In this document: in pieces, positions 47,406 through 59,830 of the stretch
Numbering within the stretch: the stretch's first letter is position 1
Layout of the letters: each line of letters starts with the position of its first letter
NCBI GenBank assembly: GCA_936450465.1
Contig: OW388296.1
Span: 52,178,931 to 52,242,930, forward strand
Length of the DNA stretch: 64,000 nt
Reading direction: 5' to 3'
DNA from: Gibbula magus
Taxonomy: Eukaryota; Mollusca; Gastropoda; Trochida; Trochidae
Program-made: the position numbers and the translations under genes
The notes under the pieces: model-generated
Told to the model about the DNA's origin: nothing
Seen by the model: only the letters and a program-made list of their open reading frames with translations
Database searches by the model: none

Positions 47406-49500
47406 GTTTTTTTCTGGAAAACTGTGAACAAATCACCCAGGATTCAATTGTTCTGGAAATAGTGAAAGGGGGAAAGTTAGATTATCATTGGATATCATAT
47501 CCACAACAAGAGTCACCCCCTTTACAGCCATCTTTCTCAATGACAGAAATAGAATCAATAAACCAGGAAATTCTTGAGTTATTGGACAAAGGGGCCATTT
47601 CTCAAGTGAGCGAATCCAGGCCAAAATTCCTGAGCCACATCTTTCTTGTCCCAAAGAAAGATGGAGGGAACAGACCAGTAATCAACCTAAAGACATTAAC
47701 CTCCCACTTGAAGTATTACCACTTCAAGATGGAAGGTCTGTATATGGTCAGAGATCTATTGACAAAAGGGGATTTCATGTGCAAAATAGATCTAAAGGAT
47801 GCCTATTTTGTAGGGGTGTAACAATACATCGAACTATCGATACATCGCAATAGTTGGCAGGGCAATAGTACTATATCGATAGTATATACAAAAACACTAT
47901 CGCTATCGCAATAGTAAGGTTAACTATCGATACTATCGAAACTATAGAATTTCCATTAATTATGAATGATTTGCACAAGCCTCACTGCATTTGATTCAAG
48001 ATTTTTCCATTTAGAATGTCAAAAGGGAATAACTAGAGATAGGAAATAGCTAAATGACAAAAAGTATTTTCATTTATGATTTCTTTACTGATTTTGGTTC
48101 CATAGTCCTTACATCAATTAAACATTTCTACTAAAACCTATAAGAAATCTAGCTGATTATTGCGTATTTGTACAAAAAACACTATCGCAATAGTTATAGC
48201 AATAGTGAGTTACAATAGTCTATCGCTATCGCTATCGCAATAGTAAGTAGCAAAAGACTATCGCTATCGCAATAGTCTCTTAGGGTCAATAGTCACCCCT
48301 TCTATTTTGCAGTCCCAATGAACAGTCAAGTTTACAGGTATCTGAGATTTCGATGGGGAGACGAGGCCTTTCAGTTCAAGTGTCTCCCTTTCGGTCTTGC
48401 CTCAGCACCACGGACATTCACACAACTGTTGAAACCGGTGGTGGGATTCCTACGCCGGATAGGTATGAGATTAATAATCTACCTAGACGACATTTGGTTA
48501 GTGAGCTCAACTCCGGAGGGCCTAGCAAATTGCAGGGAGACCTGCTCTACCTCCTTCAGCACAATAAATTGGAACATAATCCCATCTTGTTCCAACCCAG
48601 AGGATAGAATTCCTAGGGTTTGTAATAGACTCGATAGAGATGATGTTCTATCTCCCTATGACAAAGATATATCAGATAAAACAACAATGCAGAGAGGTAA
48701 TGAAATGTCAACAAGTGTCAGTTCGACACCTCTCACAATTGATAGGCAAACTTCTGTCGTCAACACAAGCGATTCTGCCAGCATCAATTCAATGCAGATT
48801 TCTGCAAATGAATCAGATTCGAGCTTTGCTTCAGGGCAAATCTCACGAAAATCTGGTTTCTCTTGATCAGAATGCTCGAGCCGAGCATTGTGGTTGAACC
48901 AGATAGAGACTTGCAATGGCAGGGCAATAAAATCGCCCATCCCAGATATGACGATAGACTCGGATGCCTCCAACTCCGGGTGGGGTGCTGTTTGCCAGGG
49001 TCAGGTGACTCAAGGTGTGTGGAGTACAATCGAGTCGACTTACCACATCAATGTAAAGGAGCTTCTTGCATGTCATTTTGCCCTCAAATCCTTTGCCAAA
49101 GAAGATTTGTGTGCATATGCGGATAGACAATCAGACTGCGATAGCACACATAGTAAGGGGAGGGGGTACGAAATCCCACCTGTTGAACCAAGGAGATGTC
49201 GGACTGGTGTCAGAGCAGACACAACGGCAGATTTGCAATCGAGGAATTACGTAGACTGGAAATTGAATCGAACAGTATGCAATAAGATTGCCAAAATCTA
49301 CGGACCTCTGTCGATGATCGCAACCGGACTGAACACACAGATGAACCATTATGTCAGCTGGAAACCAGATCCGGAGGCGGTGGCCTCTGATGCATTCCTG
49401 ATGAAGTGGGAAGCAATCAGGGGATTCTTTATGCTTTTCCACCATTCATACTGGTGGGAAGATGCCTTGCGAAATTGAAAAAGCAAGGGGGAAGATGGTC
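47406..49500 (+). pseudogene. DIRS-like reverse transcriptase / RNase H, broken
   Basis: In order: FLSHIFLVPKKDGGNRPVIN, LKYYHFKMEGLYMVRDLL, CKIDLKDAYF, then (after an insertion at 47811-48301) YLRFRWGDEAFQFKCLPFGL, ASAPRTFTQLLKPVV and YLDDIWLV, the YxDD active site. RNase H-like DSDASNSGWGAV and HINVKELLACHFAL follow near 48960-49080, then a DIRS-style tail with YVSWKPDPEA and SDAFLMKWE. Frame changes occur near 48570, 48880 and 49130. The FLSH-VPKKDGG and HFKMEG words are DIRS-like rather than gypsy-like. No tyrosine recombinase was recognised downstream. The copy is dead. Confidence 0.8.
47811..48301. mobile_element. hAT-like MITE inserted in the reverse transcriptase
   Basis: A 491-bp insertion flanked by CTATTTTG on both sides (47803-47810 and 48302-48309), an 8-bp hAT-type duplication. 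The ends TAGGGGTG and CACCCCTT are inverse. The inside is built from CTATCGCAATAGT and ATCGATACTATCG words. It splits the DIRS frame right after DAYF. Confidence 0.9.
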
Positions 49501-52500
49501 TTGGTAGCTAAACACCATAAAAGGTTGGGGGGAGAACGAAACTCTGTCTAACAAAATGTTAACCCAAAGGTTAGCAAATTTGCTCGCACTGACCTCTGTG
49601 GGCAGATCCTCAGAAATACAGCAATTAGACGTCAGGTTTATGTCAAAAAGAGTTGCCAAATCACTTTTGAATTGACTAAAAGAACAAAGACATGCAAACA
49701 TGGTAGATTTAGAAAAGATATGGAATTCTCTGAGGACAAAACCTTCATATCTTGCCTTCGGTTACTCACAGTTACACAATACAACTATACAGGACTTGCA
49801 TTTAAATATTTTGCTTGTAAATAAAATATTTAGACTTGAATTAAAGTTAATGTTGTGCATTTGTCATTTGATTTGTTATGAAAACTGAATTTTAGAAAAT
49901 GTAGGGATTTTTCCTGAACGGTAATTACGTCATAACGTGTGAGAGAAAACCACGTGTGCATGTCATTATTGAAATAAGCATTTTGTTGTTAAAAAGTGGT
50001 AAGGGAATTGACCTAGTTTTAGCGGAGTAATTTCATAGACGTTACATCAAAGTGATGGTCACGGTATCGGCGATATATGGCTGTGAAGTGCCTGGAAATA
50101 ATTCTTTATTAAAACAATTTAAATCACGATGTGCGGGATTTTTTAAAAAGAAATAACAATTGGTCCTTGATTTCTTGTTCATGGATATATTTTCAGTCAG
50201 TTCATAAGTATCTATCTAATAATAAAAAGCAATCATAAATCACTTGGTCACGCGTTACTAGAACAAGGGAATTAATATAAGTAACTCTTGTTTCAGCGTT
50301 CTGGAAGCTGTGTTGCAGGGTTGATTTGAATGGCTACATAACAGTATCTTTCACACTTAAACGGTAATTACTTGTAAGGGGGGTTGTTTCCTTTGTTTAT
50401 GACAATAATTACCTATTATGTACCTACAATGTAATACCGTATGCTCAGCCCTCAAGATCTACCAAAATGCTAGTACGATCGACTTGGTGCGTCAAATTTA
50501 TTTTGTACACATAGGACATTGAAGCTTCTTGCTGATGCTCTTGGTCAAAAGCGCACTGAAGTTTTGAATGATTTTAAAAATAAATCTACAATTATCTTGA
50601 CTTTGTTAAAACTATAAATGCACTGCATCATATCAGATAATGTTGTGTTTTCGAATATTCATTCAAACGGAAATACTCGGGTAAACTCCCGATTATGTTT
50701 TTCAATGATTCGTAAACAGTTTTAGGATTTGCAGGAAAAGAGTGGATTTTTGTGAAAATAGTTCGTTTATTTGACCTTTGACCTAATTTGCATATTTATC
50801 AGATTTGGATACCAAGTTTATCAGATTGCTTTATTGCATCGATAGCACCCTCCATTATATAATAAATGCTATTAGTTTGTTTACTTTATTGATTTTATCG
50901 CAAGCTCTTAAGTTAATGCAGACTGTCATTTGATACTGGCGTAAATTATTGATACGGCGCTTGACAGAACGCACGCATGCATGAAGCTAACATTGATGTG
51001 GTAAAAACCGTTTTTTCTATTGCATTACTTCAGGAAGAGTCACATAGTTTTGCCAGACCAAATCTTCCGAGCCCACATATATGCGCATGTAAGTAATGAT
51101 AACCCTATCGTTATTTTATTCTAAATCTCATTTTAACTATTTTTAAATTTCAACTGAGATTGAAACGTTCTATTCTTATTCATTAACGTATTCGAAATGT
51201 GGTCTGTGTCGATATCGATTGTTGATAGGTGATTGATTAAAACGGATGTGTGAATGGTTTTATAGCCTGACAGAGTGATTTGCGAAACCAAATTTGAATA
51301 TATTTTTTATCGAAATAATGTATGAATGTTTGTAATTACTGAGAGACTGAGCGATGAAATTTCCTAATTCCTCTGTCATTTCATTGATAAATTAATATGA
51401 ATAGTTTATTTTTTGTTTATTTCTTTGTAAGTTTGTCCCTTTTATGTGAAGTTCCAAAGGTTACACCTGAATCCGCATATTCGTAAGTTCGTTTAAAAAG
51501 AAGAGTAACACAAATTTCTACTTGTCTATACTTCATTGTAGCAATTTTTGTCAATGTCAAAGGTGTCTACAGATCTCATTCCGTAAAACAAGTACTTTAA
51601 GCGTTCGGGAACTATGTACCCTATATCTATATTGTTTATCATTAGAGTTTACATTCAAGTCCAGTGCTGTCTATCCTGGAAACCAGGCTGGTTTGTTTCG
51701 CCAGTTTCCTTGTTTCCAGCACTATTCTGGGACGGTATTTATGTAAATAAGCTTTCTATAAAATAAAGTTTTGTTAGGTGTGGACCAAAGTTTCTTTAGA
51801 AACATAAATTTTGACTTGGCTCTTTGATAAATATCGCCCCTGAACTTTATTGAACATATATTCAAAGCAATCGGTTTATTGTCTCATGTTTTTATTATTA
51901 TATTATTTTATTATATTACTTCTTTTTTACAACACATGATGGTTGAAGCTGTTCTGTGTCTTATTAAAATTCTAATTAGATCATAATTATACTTAGTCAT
52001 TCAAAATGTACTTTCGTTTAACGAAACTTCATCTTTTCTATCGCAATGGTCTTTTGTCTCTTGTTTTGATTATTTTATGTGTTATGATATTTTATTTCAT
52101 GATATTATAATTCACATGATGAATGAAATTGTTCTGTGTAAGATGTAAAAACCAAAGAAAATATAATTATAGAAATTCAAAAAATACTTTCGGAACTCAA
52201 TCTACACAATCGCAATACTGTTAAACACTCTAGTTATTGTTGCCTGGCAATGAAAGGGTTAATGTATTCAAATCAGGTTTTACAAAACTGACAATTAATC
52301 GACATCATCTCAAAGACGTAAACCATGTGTGTCGGTGTTCTCCAAATGAACTAAAAATACAGACATTAAAATAGTCGATATTCATATTTTGATACTTTAA
52401 AATTGCATGATGGTTCAAACAAAGTTGGCATTTAAAAGAAAATGTTGAATTATTGAAATTAATTGTATTAATGATGTCAAGGCGATCGTCCTATTTTCAA

Positions 52501-52503
<3 letters not shown>
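49501..52503. other. Gene-free AT-rich stretch
   Basis: No gene or element with clear ends. The first few hundred bases may still belong to the dead retroelement. Confidence 0.45.
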
Positions 52504-52578
<75 letters not shown>

Positions 52579-52583
52579 ATATA
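52504..52583. repeat. (TA)n microsatellite
   Basis: About 36 uninterrupted TA units followed by CTATATATTA. Confidence 0.95.
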
Positions 52584-52679
52584 TTACGACACAATGTCGT
52601 CAACACACAACAAACCGGGGACGATCGGACTGAATGACACTTTTGCTGCTGTGGTCATACTCGAAGCACAGTTCCCTTA

Positions 52680-53930
52680 GGAGTAGCCGTTAATAACTTA
52701 GCAGTAACCGTTAATAACTTAGCAGTAACCGTTAATAACTTAGCAGTAACCGTTAATACCTTAGCAGTAACCGTTAATAACTTAGCAGTAACCGTTAATA
52801 GATAAGCAGTAACCGTTAATACCTTAGCAGTAACCGATATGAATAAGCAGTAACAAATAATACATAAGCAGTAACCGATAATACCTAAGCAGTAACCGTT
52901 CATACCTAAGCAATAACCGATAATACATAAGCAGTAACCGTTAATACCTTAGCAGTAACCGTTAATGCCTTAGCAGTAACCGTTAATACCTAAGCAGCAA
53001 CCGATAATACGTTAGCAGTAACCGTTAATACCTTAGCAGTAACCGTTAATACTTAAGCAGTAACCGATAACCTTAGCAGTAACTGATAATACCTTCGCAG
53101 TAATCGTTCAAACATTAAATTAGCAGCAACCGATAATACCTCAGCAGTAACCGTTAATACCTTAGCAGTAACCGTTAATACCTTAGCAGTAACCGATAAT
53201 ACCTTAGCAGCAACCGATAATACATTAAATTAGCAGCAACCGTTAATACCTTAGCAGTAACCGATAATACTTTAGCAGTAACCGTTTATACCTTAGCAGT
53301 AATCGATAATACTTTAGCAGTAACCGATAATACCTTAGCAGTAACCGATAATACATTAAATTAGCAGCAACCGTTAATACCTTAGCAGTAACCGATAATA
53401 CTATAGCAGTAACCGTTAGTACCTGAGCAGTAACCTTTAATAACTAAGCAGTAACCGATAACCTTAGCAGTAACCGATAATACCTTCGCAGTAACCGTTC
53501 ATACATTAAATTAGCAGCAACCGATAATACCTAAGCAGTAACCGTTAATACCTTAGCAGTAACCGTTAATACCTTAGCAGTAACCGATAATACCTTAGCA
53601 GTAACCGATAATACATTAAATTAGCAGCAACCGTTAATACCTTAGCAGTAACCGATAATACTTTAGCAGTAACCGTTAATACATTAAATAAGCAGCAACC
53701 GTTAATACCTTAGCAGTAACCGATAATACTTTAGCAGTAACCGTTAATACCTAAGCAGCAAACGATAATACGTTAGCAGTTACCGATAATACCTTAGCAG
53801 TAACCGATAATACCTTCGCAGTAACCGATAATACCTTTGCAGTAACCGTTAATACATTAAATTAGCAGCAACCGTTAATACCTAAGCAGTAACCGTCAAT
53901 ACCTAAGCAGTAACCGTTAATACCTGTGTG
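52680..53930. repeat. 21-bp minisatellite (about 58 units)
   Basis: The unit is close to ACCGTTAATACCTTAGCAGTA, with GTTAAT/GATAAT and CCTTA/CCTAA variants. A longer variant with CATTAAATTAGCAGC recurs at about 53110, 53220, 53350, 53500, 53610, 53680 and 53855, giving a loose higher-order order. Because 21 is divisible by three, the reverse strand is partly open (LTVTAKL repeats). This is not a gene. Confidence 0.95.
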
Positions 53931-53993
53931 TAACACATATGTAATGGAGAATGCATGAGGAGCCGTGGATTCGTTAAAAATAATCAACGAGCC

Positions 53994-54565
53994 CCATGTA
54001 TGACGTCACGAAAACATACATATGTGATTATCTAGCATTATAGACAATACATTTCAATTATGTAACCTAAAAAAATATTATTTTGCAAATTTCGGTGCCC
54101 ATTCATCGGATATGGTACACGTAGCTTCGACCCTAATGAAATGGCGCAAATCTTCCACGCAAAGCGATTTGACTGACAGCCGAACTCCTGCATTTCATGT
54201 GTTTCAGCACGATCCCCACGCGTTTCACACTTTACCAGTCTTGTTGAGAATGCAGGGATCTTACTGACAAACAATCAGATGATTACCATCAGGCCTGGTA
54301 GTCGAATAGGTTAGGGCGCTGCGCAACAGACGAAGGGTTACATGTTCGATTCCCGGGTCAGACATTACAAAAATAATCAGATATTTTAAGATTCTAATCA
54401 GATATAGTAAGACAAAATACATCATTCTTGAACAATTTACTTTGTGAGCCATTACGAAAATGTCAAAACCTGACACCCCTCCTGACTGGATTAGTCAATG
54501 ACCAGTAGATTCTTAAAAATAATCCACTGTTAACACAATAGAGTGACGTCATCACCATGGATTAA
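53994..54565. mobile_element. TTAA element with tRNA-like sequence, copy B
   Basis: It is nearly the same as 41942-42536 from CCATGTATGACGTCAC to CACCATGGATTAA, with small indels (one of about 25 bp near 54140). The left TTAA is lost; the right TTAA is at 54562-54565. Its tRNA-like segment is 54292-54360. Confidence 0.8.
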
Positions 54566-54893
54566 GAATGAATAAGCCACATAAATTGAGTACTCGGTAA
54601 AACAAAATCTTTATTCTCGATAGAAATGTTAGCCGGCTGCAGTTGTAAATATGTAAATTAAATGAATGAAAAGATTACAAATTACGTAGACATGTAGTTT
54701 ATTAGGAATTTTAAAATGTTGATTTGTATTATTCCGATTACTTGTAAAACTCACGATCGTCGAATGCTGCTACATGTAAATACTGATAGTTTATTAATAT
54801 CGCACTTATTAAGACATTGTTATAATACATCAGAATTGTAGTTTATATATTAATAATAATAATTGAATTCGTATTCCAGCCGCGTCCATCAAC

Positions 54894-55953
54894 ATGAAGC
54901 TAAGACATCGCCAGGTGTTATCCCAGAGGTGTCTACTGAGTTTAACATTTCTCTTCGCGTGGATCGTCAGAATCTTACGAACCGAGAACTCGTCCCAGAC
55001 CAGATTCCCAACTGTCTGAGACCATTGCACAAAGAACCAAACACAACCGCCGTATCTACGAGAGACACCTCAAGAACATTGCCGAGTTAATAGTTGAATG
55101 GTTCAAGCTATCTGACAAGCATAAAATGGACGAGCTATTAAACAAACACAAATTTATTTTCAAATTGAACTCCCATTTATGTGATGATTCACATTTGGAT
55201 GCTTTGATAGTTATACATAGCGATCCCGGTCACCTTGAGCAAAGAGGAAAAATTCGGGAAACAATATGTTCGTTGAACGGGAAGGTCAATGTTTCTTATG
55301 CCTGCATATTTATGCTTGGAGAAAGGCATAACGAGACTCTGGAGAGATATCTAGTTGAAGAATCTTCAATCAATGGGGATATGGTTCAAGGAAATTTTAT
55401 TGATACGTATCATAATTTGACATACAAACACGTCATGGCGCTTTACTGGATTGCGTCACAGTGCAATGACGTCACTACTGTTGTCAAGATCGATGACGAT
55501 GTTTTCGTTGACGTTTATAAGTTGGCACGCTTTACAACAACAACTGGGCATTTTAATAAAACATTTTATTGCTCAGTTTTACGATTTGGAAGACCCTGGC
55601 GATATGATGGAAAGTGGGTGACGAATCGAAGGGAATACCCCTTCCGGTTTTTCCCAGATTATTGTGCTGGTATGTCGTACATAATATCAGCGGATGACGC
55701 CAAAAGACTGAGCAAAGCGTCCGAAAACATGGATTTCTATTGGATAGACGATGTTTACGTCACAGGTATTCTTGCGCTGAAGTTGGGTATGGGACATAAA
55801 CAGTTCACAAATGAAGTCGCTGCAATAAATGCTTTGTACCTGAAGAATGAAACGTATGTTCACATTGGAGATGCCATGTTCTTCCATAGCTTCACGGACT
55901 GGTGGCAACTGTGGCACTGCTTTAAAGTGAGATATGGTATCGAGACTGCTTGA
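54894..55953 (+). CDS. Beta-1,3-galactosyltransferase family (GT31), frame break near N-terminus
   Basis: GT31 enzymes are Golgi type II membrane proteins that add galactose or GlcNAc in beta-1,3 linkage to glycans. The catalytic frame is open from 54946 (first ATG 55126) to TGA at 55951-55953. It has VVKIDDDVFVD (the DxD metal site), FPDYCAGMSYIIS, DFYWIDDVYVTGILA (the family's E/D-DV-x-G block) and a Cys near the C-terminus. The membrane anchor lies in another frame. ATG 54894 starts MKLRHRQVLSQRC, then hydrophobic LLSLTFLFAWIVRIL, but that frame stops at 55017-55019. One base of frame change within 54946-55016 would join the two. Both halves look real, so this is a sequencing error, an allele-specific break or a young pseudogene. 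An acceptor-like TATTCCAG sits at 54872-54879. Substrate is unknown. Confidence 0.8.
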
Positions 55954-55964
55954 AACCCCTGTCA

Positions 55965-56150
55965 TCACTGTCGTCGACGTCGACGTCATCGCCCTTATCA
56001 TCATCATCGTCATCGCCGTCATCGTCACTGACGTTATCATCAACGCCGTCACCGCCATCATCGTCATCGACGTCGCTGTCATCGCCGTCAACGCCATCAT
56101 CGTCATCGCACCATCATCAGCATCATCATTAACATCATCACCTTCATCTT
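55965..56150. repeat. Trinucleotide-rich tract (ATC/GTC)n
   Basis: Runs of CATCATCGTCATCGCCGTCA directly after the glycosyltransferase stop codon. Long ORFs on both strands here are repeat artefacts. Confidence 0.85.
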
Positions 56151-56764
56151 CATACCTGTCCAAAAGCATGGGCTAGTAACTCAAGAAGAAATAAGTAACA
56201 TTTTGTTGTTTCTTGATCAGGAATTAATCAGGAAAAGCTTTTTAGACATTGACCTGCACATTGTTTTTGAACATTCGACAACTGTTCTTTTATGTTGGAA
56301 GTCGGGCTTTGGATCTTGAATTGTCTTGACTTGCCAATGAACATTGCTAATTATTACAATGAAACTTAAGAACATTTTCAAGGACAATTGCAATAAAAGG
56401 CTAGAGTCAAGACAAAACTATGGGATTGTTTGAATGCAACATACAATATGTTCACCATAGCTGTGCTGTTCATGCCTAACATTCGTATGTTTCTTTTGTT
56501 CAAATACAGCTGACCAGATTGGAAACGTAAAAGTTGGAACTTTTTCATCTACCTTGTTAGTTATGATATAAACATTGTGTACGCACACGTATATCCATAG
56601 AACAATCATTATATTTAGTGTACGAGACTTTTCTTTATCCCAATAATATGTATTTTCTTAAAAGCGTTCTGGAGTTATTAACAATTGGTATTTGCTTATT
56701 GTTATCTGAATAAATGTTAAATATCATAGAAAATATAATAATATAAATCATAAATTATATATAA

Positions 56765-57110
56765 TACTAAACGATCTCCCGTTCGATAACATGTTCATGA
56801 AACGAGTAAATGGTTTGGTTTTTTAAAGAGCGAAAGCGAGTTAAATACCGATGCCATTCACGAGTTTCATAAACATGTTATCAAACGGGACCGAATTTAG
56901 TATCTTATTTATTACTCAATGATGTAAATAGCGCTGAATTGCAAGAAAATCGTTATTTGTGACACTCACTTGCAACTAGGTCACACACTATTGCAGTAGT
57001 GCGGCCAACATTGTGACGTAACCAAGAACGATTATGACGTCACGCGTCGATTATGACGTTACGGCAGCAAGTGGTGGAATCACCCATATGTGTAACCAAC
57101 TCATTGTTAT
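56765..57110. repeat. Hairpin repeat followed by CRE-type sites, copy 2
   Basis: TACTAAACGATCTCCCGTTC is inverted near 56880-56902, arms about 49 bp, with AGAGCGAAAGCGAG at the centre. Then come TGACGTAA (57013), TGACGTCA (57035) and TGACGTTA (57054). Same architecture as 37554 and 59570. Confidence 0.65.
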
Positions 57111-57289
57111 CTAATGAGTGATCCCACCACGGTTGAGTAATAAAACTCATTTTGTGCCTACTCCATCTTAATAATGATAACCAATCTTACATCAATTAAA
57201 GGAAAGGTGAATCATGAATTTCATAACGAATATATACTATAACGAAACGTGTACTGTATGATGAAAGTACCTCCTATGAAGAGCCGGGT

Positions 57290-57545
57290 CTATCAGGTGT
57301 TGACGACTATCAGTGAAGTTCAGCAACGACGGGAAATATTTCTCACCGATTGTTGACCTGCTTCATAAATAATCCGAGGTCTAAGTGGGTTCCCCTTCTA
57401 ACCCACATTGGGAAATACGTTTTAATACTCCTGGTGGGCAGGAGACCTTACTCCAATGTGTCTCTATTTGCCCCGCAGTAAATTGGGTACTTGGTTTGGA
57501 AGCGAAGGAAGCTGAAAATTTAACCTTCAATCGCGTTATTTTAAG
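57290..57545 (+). repeat. SINE-like repeat, copy 2
   Basis: It shares CTATCAGTGAAGTTCAGCAAC and GCAGTAAATTGGGTAC with 43745-44125. Truncated at the 3' end. Confidence 0.5.
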
Positions 57546-58302
57546 CTTTGGGTTGTATACCTCCTATAGAATTAAAACGTATGGAAAGTGTACCATGTAC
57601 CTCGCTCTCGCTCGGGCGATACAAAAAATCATATTCGTTTGAAAACAAATCGTGTGAGACAATCCCTCGGCTTATAATATATGTTATGTCCAAAAACAAG
57701 GTAATGGTATATGTCCCTGAGCACAAAGTTCGTCCTGAATCAGTTCGCAATATCTTCAGTATAACTGCGCCGCTAATGGCCGTGATACTGCCCAAACGAC
57801 ATTAAACAATAACTCGTTCATACAGTACTAGTGATATTCACATTGTTGATTTGATAGGCTTAACAGTGAAGTCTATCTATCCAACGGATCTGATTTCTTG
57901 ACTATCACGACATGTTATCTGATACACCGTCCTTCATGTTCTCGCATGTAAATGTAGCTATAGAATGTTAACTCCCTTTTGTACTTTCATTATAATCTCA
58001 AATACCAACAAGGTTGATGAACCGTAAGCAGATCAATTGTTGCTACATGATAGATGGCAATTTTACTTATTTATAACATTGACAAAAATACCGTTGGGAG
58101 GAATAATGAATATCAAGTCTGCATTAATATTCATATCGTCTCTGACAAGGTCATTGTAAACTGGATTGTTAGTTTTGAACAAACGACTTATTCTTCACAA
58201 TAAAGAAGTTGAAATCGGAAACTCTGGATCGTATCCTGTAACATGTTGTTAATTAATTATTACAATAAATCTATACATCATACCACATTTGATTCGTTGT
58301 CA

Positions 58303-58930
58303 AAAACCCTTTTTATACGGCGAACTTTGCACATATGCAATATTGCTTATGGTAGTAATATTAATAATTTGCTATGCGTTCACATGTGTTTAATTTCTGC
58401 CTATGCAAATGGGCTTCCAACTATTTTAATATATGAATAGAGAATTCCTAGAACATGCCAATTAATATTTATTAGATGTAAACTAAATAAATGACATTAA
58501 TGTATATCTGTCAAACTTGTTTTGACTAGTTCGCCCTAATTATACAATGAAAATCGGATAGTCAGATGGAATTCGAAGGTAATCGCGTGCAAGAAGGAGA
58601 TTATCCTATATATAGAGACTTTGAAAAACAATATTAAGAGTTTCTAAACTTCTCTAATATATGTTCTCAAACTGTGTGAAGTCACTATGTCTGTATATGA
58701 CTAACTTTTACTAGAAAAGTGAAAATACCATATTTACTCACGGTAGTAAAAATTTGCACCTGCCCCTGACTAGGTGCAAATTTGCTTGCGGTAGTGAAAC
58801 ATTTGCTTAAGGTAGTAAAATAGACATATGTGCAAATGCGTCCATACGGCGAAGTTTGCTCATATGAGCAAATTTGCATATGTGTAATGCTTTACTCATA
58901 TGCAAACGCTCGCCGTATAAACAGGGCTTT
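58303..58930. mobile_element. MITE with TIR AAAGCCCTGTTTATACGGCG
   Basis: Left AAAACCCTTTTTATACGGCG, right inverse CGCCGTATAAACAGGGCTTT, two mismatches. About 628 bp. Inside, GCAAATTTGC-like words recur near the right end. It is non-coding. Confidence 0.75.
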
Positions 58931-58971
58931 AGTTGACTAGAAAACATGAATTAAAACTTCCATAGCAGAAA

Positions 58972-59050
58972 ATTAAATGTGGGTTTTCAACCCGCAACCT
59001 TTTTGAAACTCATGACTCTACCTTTATCGGATTAGACCACACCAGCTACA
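58972..59050 (-). repeat. tRNA-like SINE head
   Basis: On the reverse strand TGTGGTCTAATCCGATAAAGG is followed by GCGGGTTGAAAACCC, box A/B-like at tRNA spacing. The stems are poor, so it is a relic. Confidence 0.45.
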
Positions 59051-59569
59051 CTACAATTAATGTGAAAGAAAGATATGTTAATCACTGAGTTTCGATGAAA
59101 GGAGAAGAATAGGAAAAGATGAGTTAATGTTAGATATTTGAACACTTCGCATTCGTAAAATCATATAAGGAAAAAGCAAGAATCTTTTAAACGTTAATTT
59201 GAAACGTTTAAAATTGATTAGGACAATTAGACACACTATTGAATTCATCTTACACGTATACCGTAACAAGACGTCTAGCATGTCAACATAAGGGCAAAGT
59301 ATGAATTGTGAATTTAAATATCATCAACTCTTGCCGAACGTAACACGTGTTCCTTGCTGGGTTGTAATATGAATACTGCACCGTAGGGGTAATAATCTCC
59401 ATATATTACCTGATATGTCACCTTATTAACTCAACCAATTAACGACGAACCTGGAAATCGTCCGTACGACTGCACTTAACTACAGTGACAGGTGGTGAAT
59501 TTATGGAAGATGAAAGGTCACAGAAAAGGTCACGAGAGATGACCCCTATATTTACATATCAATAGCCAG

Positions 59570-59830
59570 TGTCTATGTCATGCTATGTTTACGACACGAG
59601 TGCCTGAATATTAGTGTTTCCCGAGCGAGAGCGAGGGATATACCGATATTAAGGCACGAGTGTCGTAAACATAATATGGCATAGACACGAATATAATATT
59701 CTGTTTATTACCGAAGTCGTGAAATTAATTAAAACACACTTAAATCCACTTTCAACCATAGGCTGGCGACCCGCCGTCGCGCATTTAGAACGCAACGTCA
59801 TAGACGAAACGTGACGTCATATAATTGTTT
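59570..59830. repeat. Hairpin repeat followed by CRE-type site, copy 3
   Basis: TGTCTATGTCATGCTATGTT plus ACGACACGAGTGCC is inverted at 59651-59687, with CGAGCGAGAGCGAGGG at the centre. AACGTCA at 59794 and TGACGTCA at 59812 follow. Confidence 0.7.

Noticed and set aside
52655..52903. 82-aa ORF with LTVTAKL repeats (-)
   Set aside because: Produced by the 21-bp minisatellite, which stays open because the unit is divisible by three.
52680..53930. CRISPR-like repeat array
   Set aside because: No unique spacers; contiguous tandem units in a eukaryotic context.
52680..53930. Interstitial telomeric repeat
   Set aside because: The unit contains TTA and ACC words but no TTAGGG runs.
55687..56176. 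Long ORFs on both strands after the glycosyltransferase
   Set aside because: They run through a (ATC/GTC)n tract or are the antisense shadow of the catalytic domain.
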